Shown: positions 43,595 to 55,135 of the stretch, one piece after another
How positions within the stretch are numbered: position 1 is the stretch's first letter
How the letters are laid out: every line of letters begins with the position of its first letter
From: Cryptomeria japonica
Taxonomy: Eukaryota > Streptophyta > Pinopsida > Cupressales > Cupressaceae
Reading direction: 5' to 3'
NCBI RefSeq assembly: GCF_030272615.1
Contig: NC_081408.1
Coordinates: forward strand, 341,461,793 to 341,525,792
DNA: 64,000 bases
Notes under the pieces: generated by a model
What the model was told of the DNA's origin: nothing
Databases searched by the model: none
What the model saw: only the letters and a program-made list of their open reading frames with translations
Made by a program: the position numbers and the translations under genes

Positions 43595-44553
43595 CTCATT
43601 TACACAAGATACCCTAGGAGAGCTACAAAGATTTAGGATCTACAAAGACTTTAAGGTGATTAACATAGGAAAGGAATTTAGTTAACAACATCACCATAAT
43701 GCAACATAAATGATATAAGAAAGCTTTGAGATCTAATTGAAAAGAAAATAATTTGGAAATCCTAACAACACAATATGACCAAGTGTTATGAAGAAAGAGA
43801 AACAACAGGAAATGAAAGAAACTCTTATCTGACACATGATTGTAGTAAATAAATGCAAAAAGCAATGTAATCATATACGAAAGAGCAAGTAAATCCAATT
43901 TATTAATTGCCATTAAAAGTGTCTTAAGTGAAATTTGAATTTGCTGGAAAAGCATATCTAAAATAAGGGCCTTTTTATGAAAATTAATTTTAAGATTTGA
44001 ATTTGATGAATTTTGAATTTGTCTTTGACCTTAGAGAGTGTTAAAATTGATAAAGTATGCTGGTTTTCTGGATTTGAGCAAAAAAATACAATCAATTCCG
44101 TCTCTCAAAATTTTGGGAAAAAAGTCAAGGACCGTGGTAGGAATGCACACGGTCCAACCAACTTTTTTTGAAATTTTCAGAGATGATAGAAATTATGATA
44201 TTAATGTGGAATCCAAAAAAATAACCGATTTGGAGATGTCTAGATATACCAAACTTGCAGTCAAAGGTAAAAAATTAGGTTTGTATGATTTAACCATTGA
44301 ATTTTTTAGAATAAAGAGACAGATTTGAATTGCAATTTTGAAATGGAAATCAAATTTGAAACAAGCAATTAAAATTTTGCACCTCACAAGCTTTATTTTG
44401 TCAACATGAAAAATTAGGGTTTTTATGAAATTAACCTCTAAAATGTGCAAATAGGTCAAAATTGAAAATGAAAATTTGAAATTCAAATTGCAATTAATTA
44501 GATCTAAGAATGAGAAATCATAATGAATTGTTAAGATGATGGGTTCACCAAAA
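43595..44553 (-). other. Gypsy-7 5' leader with LTR-like hairpin
   Basis: Non-coding stretch between the 5' LTR and the ORF on the minus strand. The sequence next to the LTR (minus TTTTGGTGAACCC) should be the primer site, but I cannot name the tRNA. Hairpin arms GGACCGTG (44129-44136) and CACGGTCC (44148-44155) repeat the LTR hairpin with changed but still paired bases. Confidence 0.55.
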
Positions 44554-45746
44554 TGTAAAGTGAAAATTCGGATCCTAGTGACTCCCCACCTAGGAGAGAG
44601 AAAGAAAGCCACTAGGATGATTTTCACTTACGAGGAACTTTACATTCAAAACAGGGGCTTGAATCAATTAGATCCAAATCCGGTGGAAACAAGGATGTGA
44701 ATTCCAAATGGACTACAAGGGTTAAAGTGTGATTTACCCTCATTTGTAAATGAGAAAGTTGACTTGTTGACTATGCGGAAAAGAGGGAGGAAATGAGTGA
44801 AATGAGGAGCTACCAGTTTGGGATCGCACTGTAACTTTGGATCTGAGCTAATTAGACTGATATAGATATGTCCTACAAATTTGGAGAAAAGTCATTGGGA
44901 CAGTGCCGGGAATGTACATGGTCCTCCATAAAATCTGCAAAATGAAAAGGGTTCTTCGGTCTCTACAAATGAAGCCCAAACCTGCAATTACAGCTACACA
45001 CCTGCAACCTACACACAAAAAAGATAGAGAGAATGGTTGTGGATAGGGTTTTACCTCAGTCAAACCCTGGTTGAGAAATCAACCTTGAAAGAAAGTAATT
45101 GCAAATGCTTGAACGTAAACAATAGAAATGTATACCTTGTAGATCTACAACTTGTTGATGATGATTGCTTTGATTCTTGAATGTAATCACAAATGTTATA
45201 TGAAATGGTATGTAACATGAAAAAACCCTAACACACACACATGCTTACAAATGAATGTTGTAATGTTTCTCCAATGGATGAATGAAGAAGACTTGAATGG
45301 TTGAATGTTTGACGATGACCTTGAAACCCTATATCTTATCCTTATGCCTCTTATACTCTATCTCCTTTTTCATGTATCCTTGAATGAGGGATTTGAATTC
45401 CCTTTTATACATGCCTCAAGGATTAATTTTCAACCATTGAAGGCTGACAAAGAGGAATTGAAAACCCCAAAGATAATTTATGCATGGGAGACCAAGCAGA
45501 CTTGACATAGGGTCACCCTAAGGGGTGGGGAAAAGGGCGTCACTCTCCTGTCCTAGGTGGCACACCCCTATCCTACCCTATTTTGGGGCCCAAACAGGGT
45601 CTAGAGTAGCCACAAGTCTTGGAGGATGAAGGGTGAAGGGGTAAGAATGCAAAAATAAGTCTTGGTTAGGGAAGGAGATGTCATCACCTAGGTGAGGACA
45701 TAAAATGTGGTTAAAATTACAAGAGGCATAATTTTATGACACTACA
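44554..45746 (-). repeat. Gypsy-7 5' LTR (right copy)
   Basis: Plus strand TGTAAAGTGAAAATTCGG to CACTACA. Direct repeat of 38940-40145, roughly nine bases in ten identical by eye. It carries GGACAGTG at 44898-44905 opposite CATGGTCC at 44917-44924, so one pair of the hairpin is broken here. Confidence 0.87.
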
Positions 45747-45751
45747 GGTTG
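45747..45751. repeat. Gypsy-7 target-site duplication, right
   Basis: GGTTG directly after the LTR end ACTACA. Confidence 0.85.
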
Positions 45752-48593
45752 AAGGTTTAAAAAATCACTTGTTGAGTGTTGGTCAGTTGAATGACAAAGG
45801 TTATCATCTTGAGTTTAAGAATGGAGTGTGAAAGATCTTAGGATGCAAAGGGGAATTAATTGCTATAGGGAAACAAACTAAAGGTAACTTATTCCATCTG
45901 AATGCTAATGTAAACAATTGTTTGGTTGCTAAGGTTGAAGATAGTTGGTTATGGCATAGAAGTTTTTGTCATGTGAAGTTTGATAATGTGGTTAAGGTCA
46001 GCAAATGTAGTATTGTGAGAGGTATGCCACAACTTGATAAACCAGACAATGTGTTGTGTAAAGAATGTCAGTTGGGTAAGATGACCACATCTTCTTTTAA
46101 GAGCAATTCTTTTTCTTCTAAGCATATTCTAGATTTGGTGCATATTGACCTACTTATGTGGTCCTATGTGGACTAGAAGCTTTTATGATGATAAGTATTT
46201 CATGTTGTTTACTGATGATTTTTCTAGAATGACATGGGTTACTTTTCTGAAGGAAAAGTCAGAAGCTTTCAGCAAGTTCAAGGCATTCAAAGCCTTAGTA
46301 GAAAAGGAAACCAATAAAAATCTTAAATGCCTGAGATCTGACCGGGGTGGAGGATTTACATCAGATGAGTTTCTGAGATATTGTGATGAAAATGGAATAA
46401 AGAGGCAATTATTTGCTCCAAGGACTCCATAATAGAGTGGAATTGTAGAAATGAGAAACATAACTATTGTTGAAGCAATAAGGACTATGCTGATATAGGG
46501 AGATGTACCTCAAATGTTTTGGAGAGAAGAATTCAGCACTGTTGTATACTCTTTGAACTGGGTACTTGTGAAGAAAGGTAATGACAAGACACCCTATGAG
46601 TTATTGTATGGTAAAAATCCTAATGTTAGTTATTTCAAAGTTTTTGGTAGCAGATGTTTCATTAAAAGAGATGAATATACTGGTAAATTTGACTCTAAAA
46701 GTGATGAACATTTCTTGGCTACTCTACTAAGAGAAAAGATTTCAAGTGTTTTAACAAAAGGAAAAATAAGATTATGGAGAGTGTGAATGTAAAAATTGAT
46801 GATATTAGCAAATTTGATCCAACAGATGATGAACAAAAACTTGTGATTATTGAACTGAAAGTGTAGAAAGATGTTGAGAAGAATAGTGCAGTGGAAGATG
46901 CTCAACCGATAGAAGATGAAGATGATGAAGAACAAGAAGAGGTTATTACACCGGAACATGTTGTACCTAGGTATGTAAGGTTAAATCATTTTGAAGACTA
47001 GATAATAGGTGACAAGAATGCTGGAGTGCAGACTAGAAGAAAAATCAGAGAAATCTCTTGTCTAATTTCTATAGTTGAACCAAAGATAGTGAGAGAAACT
47101 CTTAAGGATGTTGACTGGTTAAAGGCAATGAATGAAGAACTTGATCAGATTGAGAAAAAAAAACACTTGGTCACTTGTTCCTATACCGAAAGATAAAAAT
47201 GTGATTGGTACAAAGTGGGTATTTAGAAACAAATTGAATGAAGAAGGAGAAGTTGTTAGAAACAAGGCAAGATTAGTTTTCAAAGGGTATGCACAAGAAG
47301 AAGGTGAAGATTATGGAGAGACCTTTGCACTGGTTTCTAGGCTTGAAGGTGTTAGAATGCTACTTGCATTTGCAGCTTTTAAAGTTTATCAAATGGATGT
47401 AAAGTCAACATTTCTGAATGGTATTCTTGAAGAAGAGGTGTATATTGAACAACCAGAGGGATTTGCATTGTCAAAGATAAGGATATGGTATGCAAATAGC
47501 ATAAAACATTATATGGATTAAAGAAAGCGCCAAGGGCATGGTTTGAAAGACTTCATGCACATCTGATAAAGATAGGATTTCAGAGAACTAGTGAGGAAAA
47601 CAATATTTATTTGAAAACTGAAGGAGACAAGATGTTGATTGCAAAATTATTTGTTGATGACTTTTGGAGTAAATTATGATATGTGTATTACTTTTGCAGA
47701 TGAGATGAAGGAAGGGTTTGAGATGTCTCTGATAGGTGACATAAAAAAATTCATTGGTTTGCAGGTCCAATAGCTGGAAGGTGGAATTTTTATCAGTCAG
47801 TTTAAGTATGTGAAGGAAGTTTTAAAAACCTTTGGAATGGAAGACTATAAACCAATTGGAACACCTATGGTTACCAGTTTCATATTGTCAAAAGAAGATG
47901 ATTCACCCTCAGTGGATGAGAAAGAATATAGATCTATGATTGGGAAACTTCATTATGTTGTTCATAGTAGACCAGATATTGCCCATGCAATTGGTTTAGT
48001 AGCAAGATTTTAGAAGAGCCCTAAGGAGACACATATGACAATAGTGAAGAGGATATTTAGATATCTTAGAGGGATAGTTGATTATGGATTGTGGTATCCA
48101 TAAAAAGGGAAATTTACTTTGCAGGTATTCATTGATGTTGATTGGCCAGGAAATGTTGATGATCGAAAAAGAACAATCGGTATGTGTCTATATCAATGAA
48201 TTTACACATTACATATGGATGAGACATGTCTTGTAAGGATTCAAGCAAGATATGACAAAACCGATGATAATACATTGTGATAACACTAGTTCTATAAACA
48301 TTTCTAAGAACCCACAACTACATGCTAGGACTAAACATATTGAGTTGAAGTATCACTTTCTGAGAGAAAGAGTAAAGGCAAATAAAGTGAGATTGGAGCA
48401 TGTGTCAAGTAAGGAGCAGTTGGCAGATATATTCACCAAACCATTTTCTAAGGCTACCTTTGAATATCTCAAAGGTAAGTTAGGGGTTATACCCCTACCC
48501 CCAAGGTCAACTAAGAAGATGTTGAAGCATCAATCTAGTGGATTTATTGAATATCTTTCACTATGGATTGATGAGAAGTGGGCTACTCCTTAG
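45752..48593 (+). pseudogene. pol: Copia-5 integrase, RT and RNase H
   Basis: The reading resumes with LLSVGQLNDKGYHLEFKNG. The integrase zinc region SWLWHRSFCHVKFD and VLCKECQLGKM is intact. In the core a frameshift lies near 46152, RSDRGGGF has lost its Glu, and GIVEMRN keeps the catalytic Glu. RT shows [31 protein letters not shown] and a deletion directly after FVDD near 47664. RNase H has VFIDVDW, then a deletion that removes the Glu motif near 48180-48250, then HCDNTSSINISKNPQLHAR and EQLADIFTKP. It ends at TAG 48591-48593. Several independent indels show long decay. Confidence 0.9.
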
Positions 48594-48846
48594 GGGGAGG
48601 AACTAAGATGAGGAACATAGAGATGATGGAGATGAAGCAACAAATATGAAGATAGAAGATGCCTTTACACCTTTCAAATTATTGTCAAAGGGGAAGAAGA
48701 ACAATGCAAAGGAGGAGAAGATCAAGTGAAGAACATATCAATATAGCATGGCATGATGAGTTCCTAATATTTGTCATCAGTTGATTGTTTTAGTTGTTGC
48801 ATTCTTTTAGTGTTACCATCAATGCCAAAGGGGGAGAATGTTGGCA
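48594..48846 (+). other. Copia-5 3' untranslated region and polypurine tract
   Basis: AAAGGGGGAGAA at 48827-48838 is the PPT. Similar tracts lie at 48592-48600 and about 48687-48697. The octamer TGTTGGCA occurs twice in a row at 48839-48854, so the LTR start is ambiguous by 8 bases. Confidence 0.8.
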
Positions 48847-50357
48847 TGTTGGCATAACTGATGGAGATAATGATGTACCTACTGGTAAAGGATGATGATA
48901 TATTGATGGAATGTTGGTGATGATACAATTGTGATATGATGACTTTATGATCAGTTATTTATGTTGTCATTGATGGAAACCATGTTTGTGTATGTTTGGT
49001 ATGCCATCTAAGTCTACTAGTATTGCCTAACTAGTAATGGATTGATTTGGACAACAAACTTGTTAAGTAGCAGTCAAGCAGTTAATCGGTAAGCAGGAAC
49101 AAAGAAGGAGATAGTTGTGGTAGAGATGCGTGTTGAGTTAGGTGTTGTGGTTTGGAATGTATGCTTATGAAATTGTAATGAGTCTATGGTTTCAACCATA
49201 TCATGTTTGGAGAACCGAAAGTCATGTTTTTAGTTCACTGTTGATTATTCAGTGTACGGTTTGAGAACTGGTATCAAGATCTTTGATCGCTAATGTTTTA
49301 TGGTTTGGCAGTGATTCTTTCCATGTTCTTAACTTAGTGGTGACGTCGCAGAATCTGTGTGAAGTGATAAGATGTTATTTTAGCGCATACAAGGAGCGAA
49401 TTTCTTGGGAAGAAACAAAGTGCTTAGAATAATGTCATAAGGGTTTGATAGCTTATCAGATTAATGTGTGGTGATGTGTTATGATCATTCAATGGTTGTA
49501 ATTGTCTTGAAATTTGTTGTAATGTTCTGTATGATGAATTTTAATTATTTTTAATGATTTGATATGATCTATGATGCAAATTCAATGTAAGTTAGGGTTA
49601 TGTAACCAACCTAATTGTAAATTTTATTTAGGTCAAGTTTGAGAAGGTTTATTGTGTTGGTGATTAGAGAAGAAGAGTGTGTCGAACCAGGTTGAGATAT
49701 CTGCATGAGTGAAGTAGATTGGAGCTGAAATGGATCTGTATTAGCAAGCAAAGAATGCATTGATCAAATCATTTATCTATTGTTTCCTAACAATTGTAGC
49801 AGTATTAAAATCCCTTAACTAGGTAGGTCCTAACATCCCTGATCTTGTAAATCCCTTCACCAGGTGGCTTGTTAATTTGAGTTTAAATCCTTTATCAAGG
49901 TTACTCCTAATAGGGTATAGCTCCTAATAGGGCTGAGGTTAAAATCCCTTCTTCGGGTGACTCCCAACAGGTTCTGCTCTTAACCGAGCATTATTGTAAA
50001 GCTCCTAACCGAGATAGGGTCTTAACAGGGTGCATTCTGAAAGATTGGAAATATTGTGGGTACTAATTCCCATCATGGTTTTTCCCATTTGGGTTTCCAC
50101 ATGAAAAATATTAGTGTTCATATGGTGGTTGATGTGTTTATGTGTGGATTTGATATCATTATATTTCTTACATGTTGATGAACACGTGAATGAGTAGTTT
50201 GGTTAATCTTCTTTAAGTGAATGATTGAGCAGTTACCGAAACTAGTTATGAACTATTTTTGTGAAGTATTTGCAGATTGGGAAAAGATTTCAGCTTATTG
50301 TTATTACTGATTCACCCCCCCCCCCCTCTCAATAATAACTAGATCCTCACAATAACA
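48847..50357 (+). repeat. Copia-5 3' LTR
   Basis: Begins TGTTGGCATAAC and ends ACAATAACA. At 1511 bases it is longer than the 5' LTR, which lost two internal segments. It has 12 C against 8. A second LTR arm, GTTGTCATTGATGGAAAC, is at 48963-48980. Confidence 0.9.
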
Positions 50358-50362
50358 TAATC

Positions 50363-51410
50363 CACTCAGAATTTTGATTGATTTGCTAATTATTGTTTTC
50401 AACATCTTATCCAGCTCTATTTTAACTCTCTTCTTCATATTAGAATTGAGGTGTTAGGGCCTCTTTTGGGTGAGTTTTGTGCTTTCCTTTAAGTGTATTT
50501 TCATAACTCCTACCTCCTCTTTGATTCCTTTCATTTTAATAAACTTCTAGGGAAACAAGTATTCATATTTTGTGAGAAATTTAATAACATATGCTACTAC
50601 TAGATCTTCCCAATAGTCTCTGATTTTTTCCATTTTAGGGGCATCTCCAACTGCTGTATTTTCTTCTCAGAGTTGAAGGGGTTAGTTATCATAATTTTCT
50701 TATAATTCCTTATTTAGTTGTAATTATTTCTCTCCCTCACCTACAATGATCTCAATCTTAAGGTTCAATTCATCCTCACCTTTCCACACCTTATAACATC
50801 TATTCTACATTAGTCTTTCTTGTTTATCTAACCACTCGATCAACTTCCAAAATCCTTAGCTTTGAGGTGGTGGATTCTACTCATGACATATGTTTTTTAC
50901 ACTAGTTTGAAGATAATTTAATTTATTTTGCCCAATGTAGTACAAATTTCTCTATTTTCGTACCAAAATGAAAATATGTTGATAAAGTCCTTTTGTAACT
51001 CCTCCCATTTCCTAGTTTTGGTTCTCCTTTCTTGGTTAGTGTACCAAGTTTGAATTACCAGTGTTATGGTCTAGTAAAAGAGTTGTATGTATAAATTATT
51101 GTCTTATTCCCTACCTCTCTTCCATATAGTAGTGAAAGTTTGAAAGTGATCTCCCAAAGTAATTGTTTCTATATATTTTTGTATCATACCATATTCTTAT
51201 TCTTTTTGTGCACATTGTGCTTTGATAAGGATTCTAAAGGTAAGTCATTCTAGGATAGTGCATTTATGTGTATTCTACCAATAGCTTGCATTACAAACCA
51301 AGGTATGTTGTACAGTGACAATTATTATTTGTTCATTCTAAAACATATGCTCCATAACTAAAATGTACTCTACAACATCTGCTACTCTAGAGAACCTTGG
51401 TAGCTTAATA
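50363..51410 (-). pseudogene. gypsy remnant, right part: RT N-terminal region and gag traces
   Basis: Read on the minus strand from about 50640 leftward, DYWEDLVVAYVIKFLTKYEY and LFP are followed by MKGIKEEVGVMKIHLKE and KKRVKIELDKMLKTIISKSI. This is the region just upstream of the RT core in gypsy elements. It joins directly to the RT core at 36299 once Copia-5 is removed. Between about 50760 and 51240 weaker reading with many stops resembles a Gag (CTTLGKINxIIFKL, KTRKWEELQKDFI). Stops are frequent. The right boundary and LTR are not clear. Confidence 0.7.
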
Positions 51411-51661
51411 TGTGATATCCCCATTTTCCATTATTAGACATTATTTAATATTGTTTAGTGCATTTCAGTTTTTGGTTGAGGTAGTTGTTAACAGTTATTC
51501 CATACATCATCACATCTCCTTTTATATCCGAGATTCCTATACATTACATATTATCTCATTTTTATTATTCTCTTGGTGAAATATCATCTTCTAGATTGAT
51601 TCTCTTAGTCTTTTGTGAAGGTTTTTTTGGTTTGCAGATTGGGCTTCTAGGTTCTCAAACA
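51411..51661 (+). repeat. LTR-like segment followed by PBS
   Basis: It starts TGTGATATCCCCA and ends TCTCAAACA. TGGTATCAGAG follows at once (51662-51672), an initiator tRNA-Met type PBS. TG...CA ends plus a PBS suggest a 5' LTR of 251 bases in plus orientation. I find no second copy to the right, so it may be a truncated or very diverged element. Confidence 0.45.
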
Positions 51662-51672
51662 TGGTATCAGAG
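51662..51672 (+). other. candidate primer binding site
   Basis: TGGTATCAGAG directly after the LTR-like segment. The match to the PBS of Copia-5 and Copia-9 is exact over 11 bases. Confidence 0.5.
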
Positions 51673-54007
51673 AAAAGTTCCTACAACCCCTTTCCCTGCT
51701 TGGAGTCTTCATCATTTTGTGCCTGAGGTCAAAGGTCTCAATTTATAATGATGAAATCATGTTTTTGGTGATTAATCACACCATTGACATTTGGTGCTCA
51801 CATGACTGGTTGAGATCATTTTTTTGCCTACATATTTGTACTACTTGGACTAAGCTTTGCTTAGCAGTGGCCATTGTTTGATAGTTGATGCATCTTTGGC
51901 ATATTCCTTTTCATTGGCGGCTTCACCATTTTTTATCTGTGCCTTCATTTCCTTGGAAAAATTACACCGCTAAAAAAAAATCTATAGCATTTCATGTCTG
52001 GTGATACATCCTTTATGACGAGCGATTTAGGCTATTCACTTAAATCATAAGGGTGGTTATAATAATTGTTCTCTACAATGACATATGTTATATGCATTTG
52101 AGGCCTTTTTCATTGTTTATGGTTTCATTTTCAACCACCAAGCCATATCGATTCTATGGCCTTTCCTTTTGCTATCATGAATCTTTTTCTATGGCCAAGG
52201 CAATTTGTTTGGAATTTATGATCTCAAAATTTTCAAACAAATATTTATTTTCTTTGTTGTTAGGGTTTTCTTTCTATGGACTGATCAAAATATGGAAGTC
52301 TTGATCACCATGTTGCAGCAAAGCATAAGCATCTCATTGGGAATTTAGTCCCATATTTGTAGTGGGGAGTAATTATGAGCTTTATTAAGCTCGGTGCACA
52401 AGAATCTATCATGATTGATTTCGTATGCTCACATGGTCTGTGGTAGGCTTTCGTGAGTGCATGGATTTGTTGTGATTGTTGATTTGTTTGTGTTAGTGTA
52501 TTTTCCATGGTAAGACTTATGGTTCTTGAAGCTTGTGGAGTATGGTGATTTGGATCTTATATGGCACAATTAACCCACCACAAATATCATCTATCGAGGT
52601 CCACTTGGCCTGAAGGACACTATTTTTTTTAATCCTAGAAGATCATTTTTTATCACATGTTGGGACTAGCTTGATTTTGATTTGGTCTTTGAAGTGCCTA
52701 TTATAGGCTATTTTTTCAAACTTGTACAAATTTTGCAAATGGAGGTGATTTTTGACAAACCAGGGATCATATAAAAGCCTATTTGACAAACTACATTGTG
52801 GAGTAGGTAGTTTTTGCATATTTTTCCATCTTTTGATATTTTTACTAGCTTGAAGTTACACATTGCTTTTGTTGCTTCTATTTGGTGTCATTTGGCAAAA
52901 TTGGTGTTGGGATTACAAATTCTAGTTTTATTCATTCTTGGGAGTATAAGTACCATAATGGCCCTGTTGGAACCCTAAATTTTGGCAAAATTTAGGGTCT
53001 CCTAAATGAGATAATTTAGTGAACACCCCCAAAAATGCACCCATGAATCTTAATCCCAATGACCAATTTTACCTTGCACTTATGATTACTACCCATTTCA
53101 AGTGGCAAAATTTAGGGTGCACACAATCTTGAGTCGCACAACCTTTCCGAGTAGGCATTTTCAGGATTTAATATCTTTTAATATGAGAGCCTTCATGCTA
53201 AAATGATTATCCTAGGTGATTCTCCTATCAACAAAGTACCCCTATACAAATTTGCATAACCCCAACACCTAATTTTCTATTTTTCTAAATCCAATTTCAT
53301 TTGCAATTTATTCATGTTGTTACTTGCACGGTGCAAAAAACTTACCAAAGTAGCTTTCTATTGAGATTAATATTTCTCGCCCAGATTACCTTCAGATTGA
53401 AACAATTGGTCCATGCAATTGTTAGTATGATTATGAACTCCTGTGCAAATCCCCAAACCCTCAGCAATCTATTTGATATTTTTTTTGAGCCTAAACAAAA
53501 TGCAATTTATGCAAATTTAAGACCTGCACAAGGTTAAAATCAATTACGGAGCTCACTTTGAAAGTCAATATCATCCACCTCGAAAGGAATTTCTCACAGT
53601 CATTAGTTACATTGCAATATCTAGTTAAATGTCTACATGATTGCCAACTTTCGTGACCTCATGGTATAATTGGGTCAGTTTTCAGGATTGATTCCAAATG
53701 CAAAAAGTCAAGATTGGACATTTTTACAAAAGGCCAAAACGCACAATTCAACAATATTCAAAAAATAAATTACGATCACATACTCACCAACTCAAATGAA
53801 ATATTTGGCAAAATAAGTCAGAGCAAGGTATGGAGTGTTAATGCGAGAAGAATGGTTTATTTGATCATCAGACGAGGTTCGTACTGTTGCAAGTTCATTA
53901 ATAAAAGACATCTTCTTTATGAAAATTGATAATTCAAATTAATATATTTGACATTATTGAAACCAAATTTTTACTATATGTGGAGATAAATGCAGCTCCC
54001 ATGAGGG
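51673..54007. other. unassigned DNA before Copia-8
   Basis: About 2.3 kb without recognisable protein motifs on either strand. It holds a perfect 12-base inverted repeat with a 3-base loop at 52972-52998 (arms ACCCTAAATTTT and AAAATTTAGGGT). GGCAAAATTTAGGGT recurs at about 53104. It may be the interior of the LTR element beginning at 51411. Its last five bases, GAGGG (54003-54007), are the candidate left target-site duplication of Copia-8. Confidence 0.45.
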
Positions 54008-55078
54008 TGTTGGTATTTTGGTTATGTTGATATGGTTTTGTCATTGATGTCAACACCTATTAACACTTATCAACTCTAACACTTTGGAGGATTGGCAATG
54101 TTCACCGGCAAGTAAGTGACTTTATGCACAGTCACCGGTATCTGGTTCACCGATAGGATATGTTGTTCATCGGCACTTGGAATGACATATAAAACACTTG
54201 GTTATGTTGAAGACATCATTTGGACACTTTGTCTTGGAGATTTATTCATTGATATATTCGTATTTGCATATTTGTTGTTACCGGCAAATAGGTCCAGAAT
54301 AAGCATCGACATGCTTATCTATTCCAGATCAGCATGGCACACTTTGGAGATGATTTTATTGTTATTATAAATGCATTAAGCCGACATGTTGAATCGGATA
54401 TTGCATCGGTTATTGATTTACTTGTAATTGATTTTATTGTAATATCTTTTAGAGACGACCTACTAAAATTGGTCTTAGGTTATGGTATATATGTAAGATC
54501 TTATTTGTGAGATTGATATGTGATTGGGAAAAGGAATTGTAAGAAGGTATATGCGAGAATAAGCAGAGCTATACATGCAGACATCATTTGAAGGTAAAGA
54601 AAGGTTTTTGTGAAGGCATATCAAAACTACAGTGGTATTGAATCCATCATATGAAGATGCTATTTTGAATACTACATCATTATTAGATTTAACCATCCAA
54701 TTGTAGTCAATGTAACTCCTATTTGTGTTTGAGCAGTGAAATCTAGGCACTTGGCCTTTCTGCATGTGCACACCCCATTTGTATACACATACTATCTGCA
54801 ATAGTATCATCTGATTGTGGGTAAGGTTTCCCACCATGGTTTTTCCCCTAACAGGGTTTCCACATACAAATATTGGTGTTATATGTTGTGGATGTTATTG
54901 TCTTTCTATTTCATGCATTAATCTTTACCAGTACTATAATTAACTGATAAACTGTCTACCGGCATAAAGTTTGGTTTACCGGTATTAAGCATTAAGGTTG
55001 GTTAATTTGTTTTGGTTCGAATTTATTTGACAACTGATTCACCCCCCCCCCCCTCTCAATTGTCTCCAGGACCTAACA
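54008..55078 (+). repeat. Copia-8 5' LTR
   Basis: Begins TGTTGGTATTTTGG, as does the minus-strand Copia-3 LTR, and ends GGACCTAACA. It has TTTGTCATTGATGTCAAC at about 54035-54052, a TATA box at 54486-54492, ATGGTTTTTCCCC near 54837 and 12 C before TCTCAATTG. Confidence 0.9.
54486..54492 (+). promoter_or_regulatory. TATA box of Copia-8 LTR
   Basis: GGTATATATG followed by AAGATCTTA, aligned with the TATA box of Copia-3. Confidence 0.5.
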
Positions 55079-55080
55079 AT

Positions 55081-55092
55081 TGATATCAGAGC
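55081..55092 (+). other. Copia-8 primer binding site, one mismatch
   Basis: TGATATCAGAGC two bases after the LTR. It differs from the Copia-3 site by G to A at the third base. Confidence 0.8.
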
Positions 55093-55135
55093 TTAGTCCT
55101 CTTTTTGCAGAAGTTTAACAGCTTGAGGAGATCCA

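Larger units (their letters stand above)
38940..45746 (-). mobile_element. Gypsy-7, large gag-only LTR element inside Copia-5
   Basis: A 6.8-kb insert in the Copia-5 protease with GGTTG on both sides (38935-38939 and 45747-45751). LTRs are 1206 and 1193 bases. The interior of 4.4 kb carries one gag-like ORF with a G-patch on the minus strand and long non-coding tracts with tandem repeats, but no protease, integrase or RT that I can find. It fits a large non-autonomous (LARD-like) derivative. The minus orientation follows from the ORF and from the G-rich tract before the left LTR. The gypsy assignment rests on the Gag end and LTR style and is not proven. Confidence 0.82.
36305..50357 (+). mobile_element. 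Copia-5, Ty1/copia element interrupted by Gypsy-7
   Basis: A plus-strand element with LTRs 36305-37645 and 48847-50357, flanked by TAATT (36300-36304) and TAATC (50358-50362). Without Gypsy-7 it is about 7.2 kb. It has an intact PBS and PPT but a badly broken gag-pol. It is related to Copia-1. It sits inside the RT of the older gypsy remnant. Confidence 0.92.
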
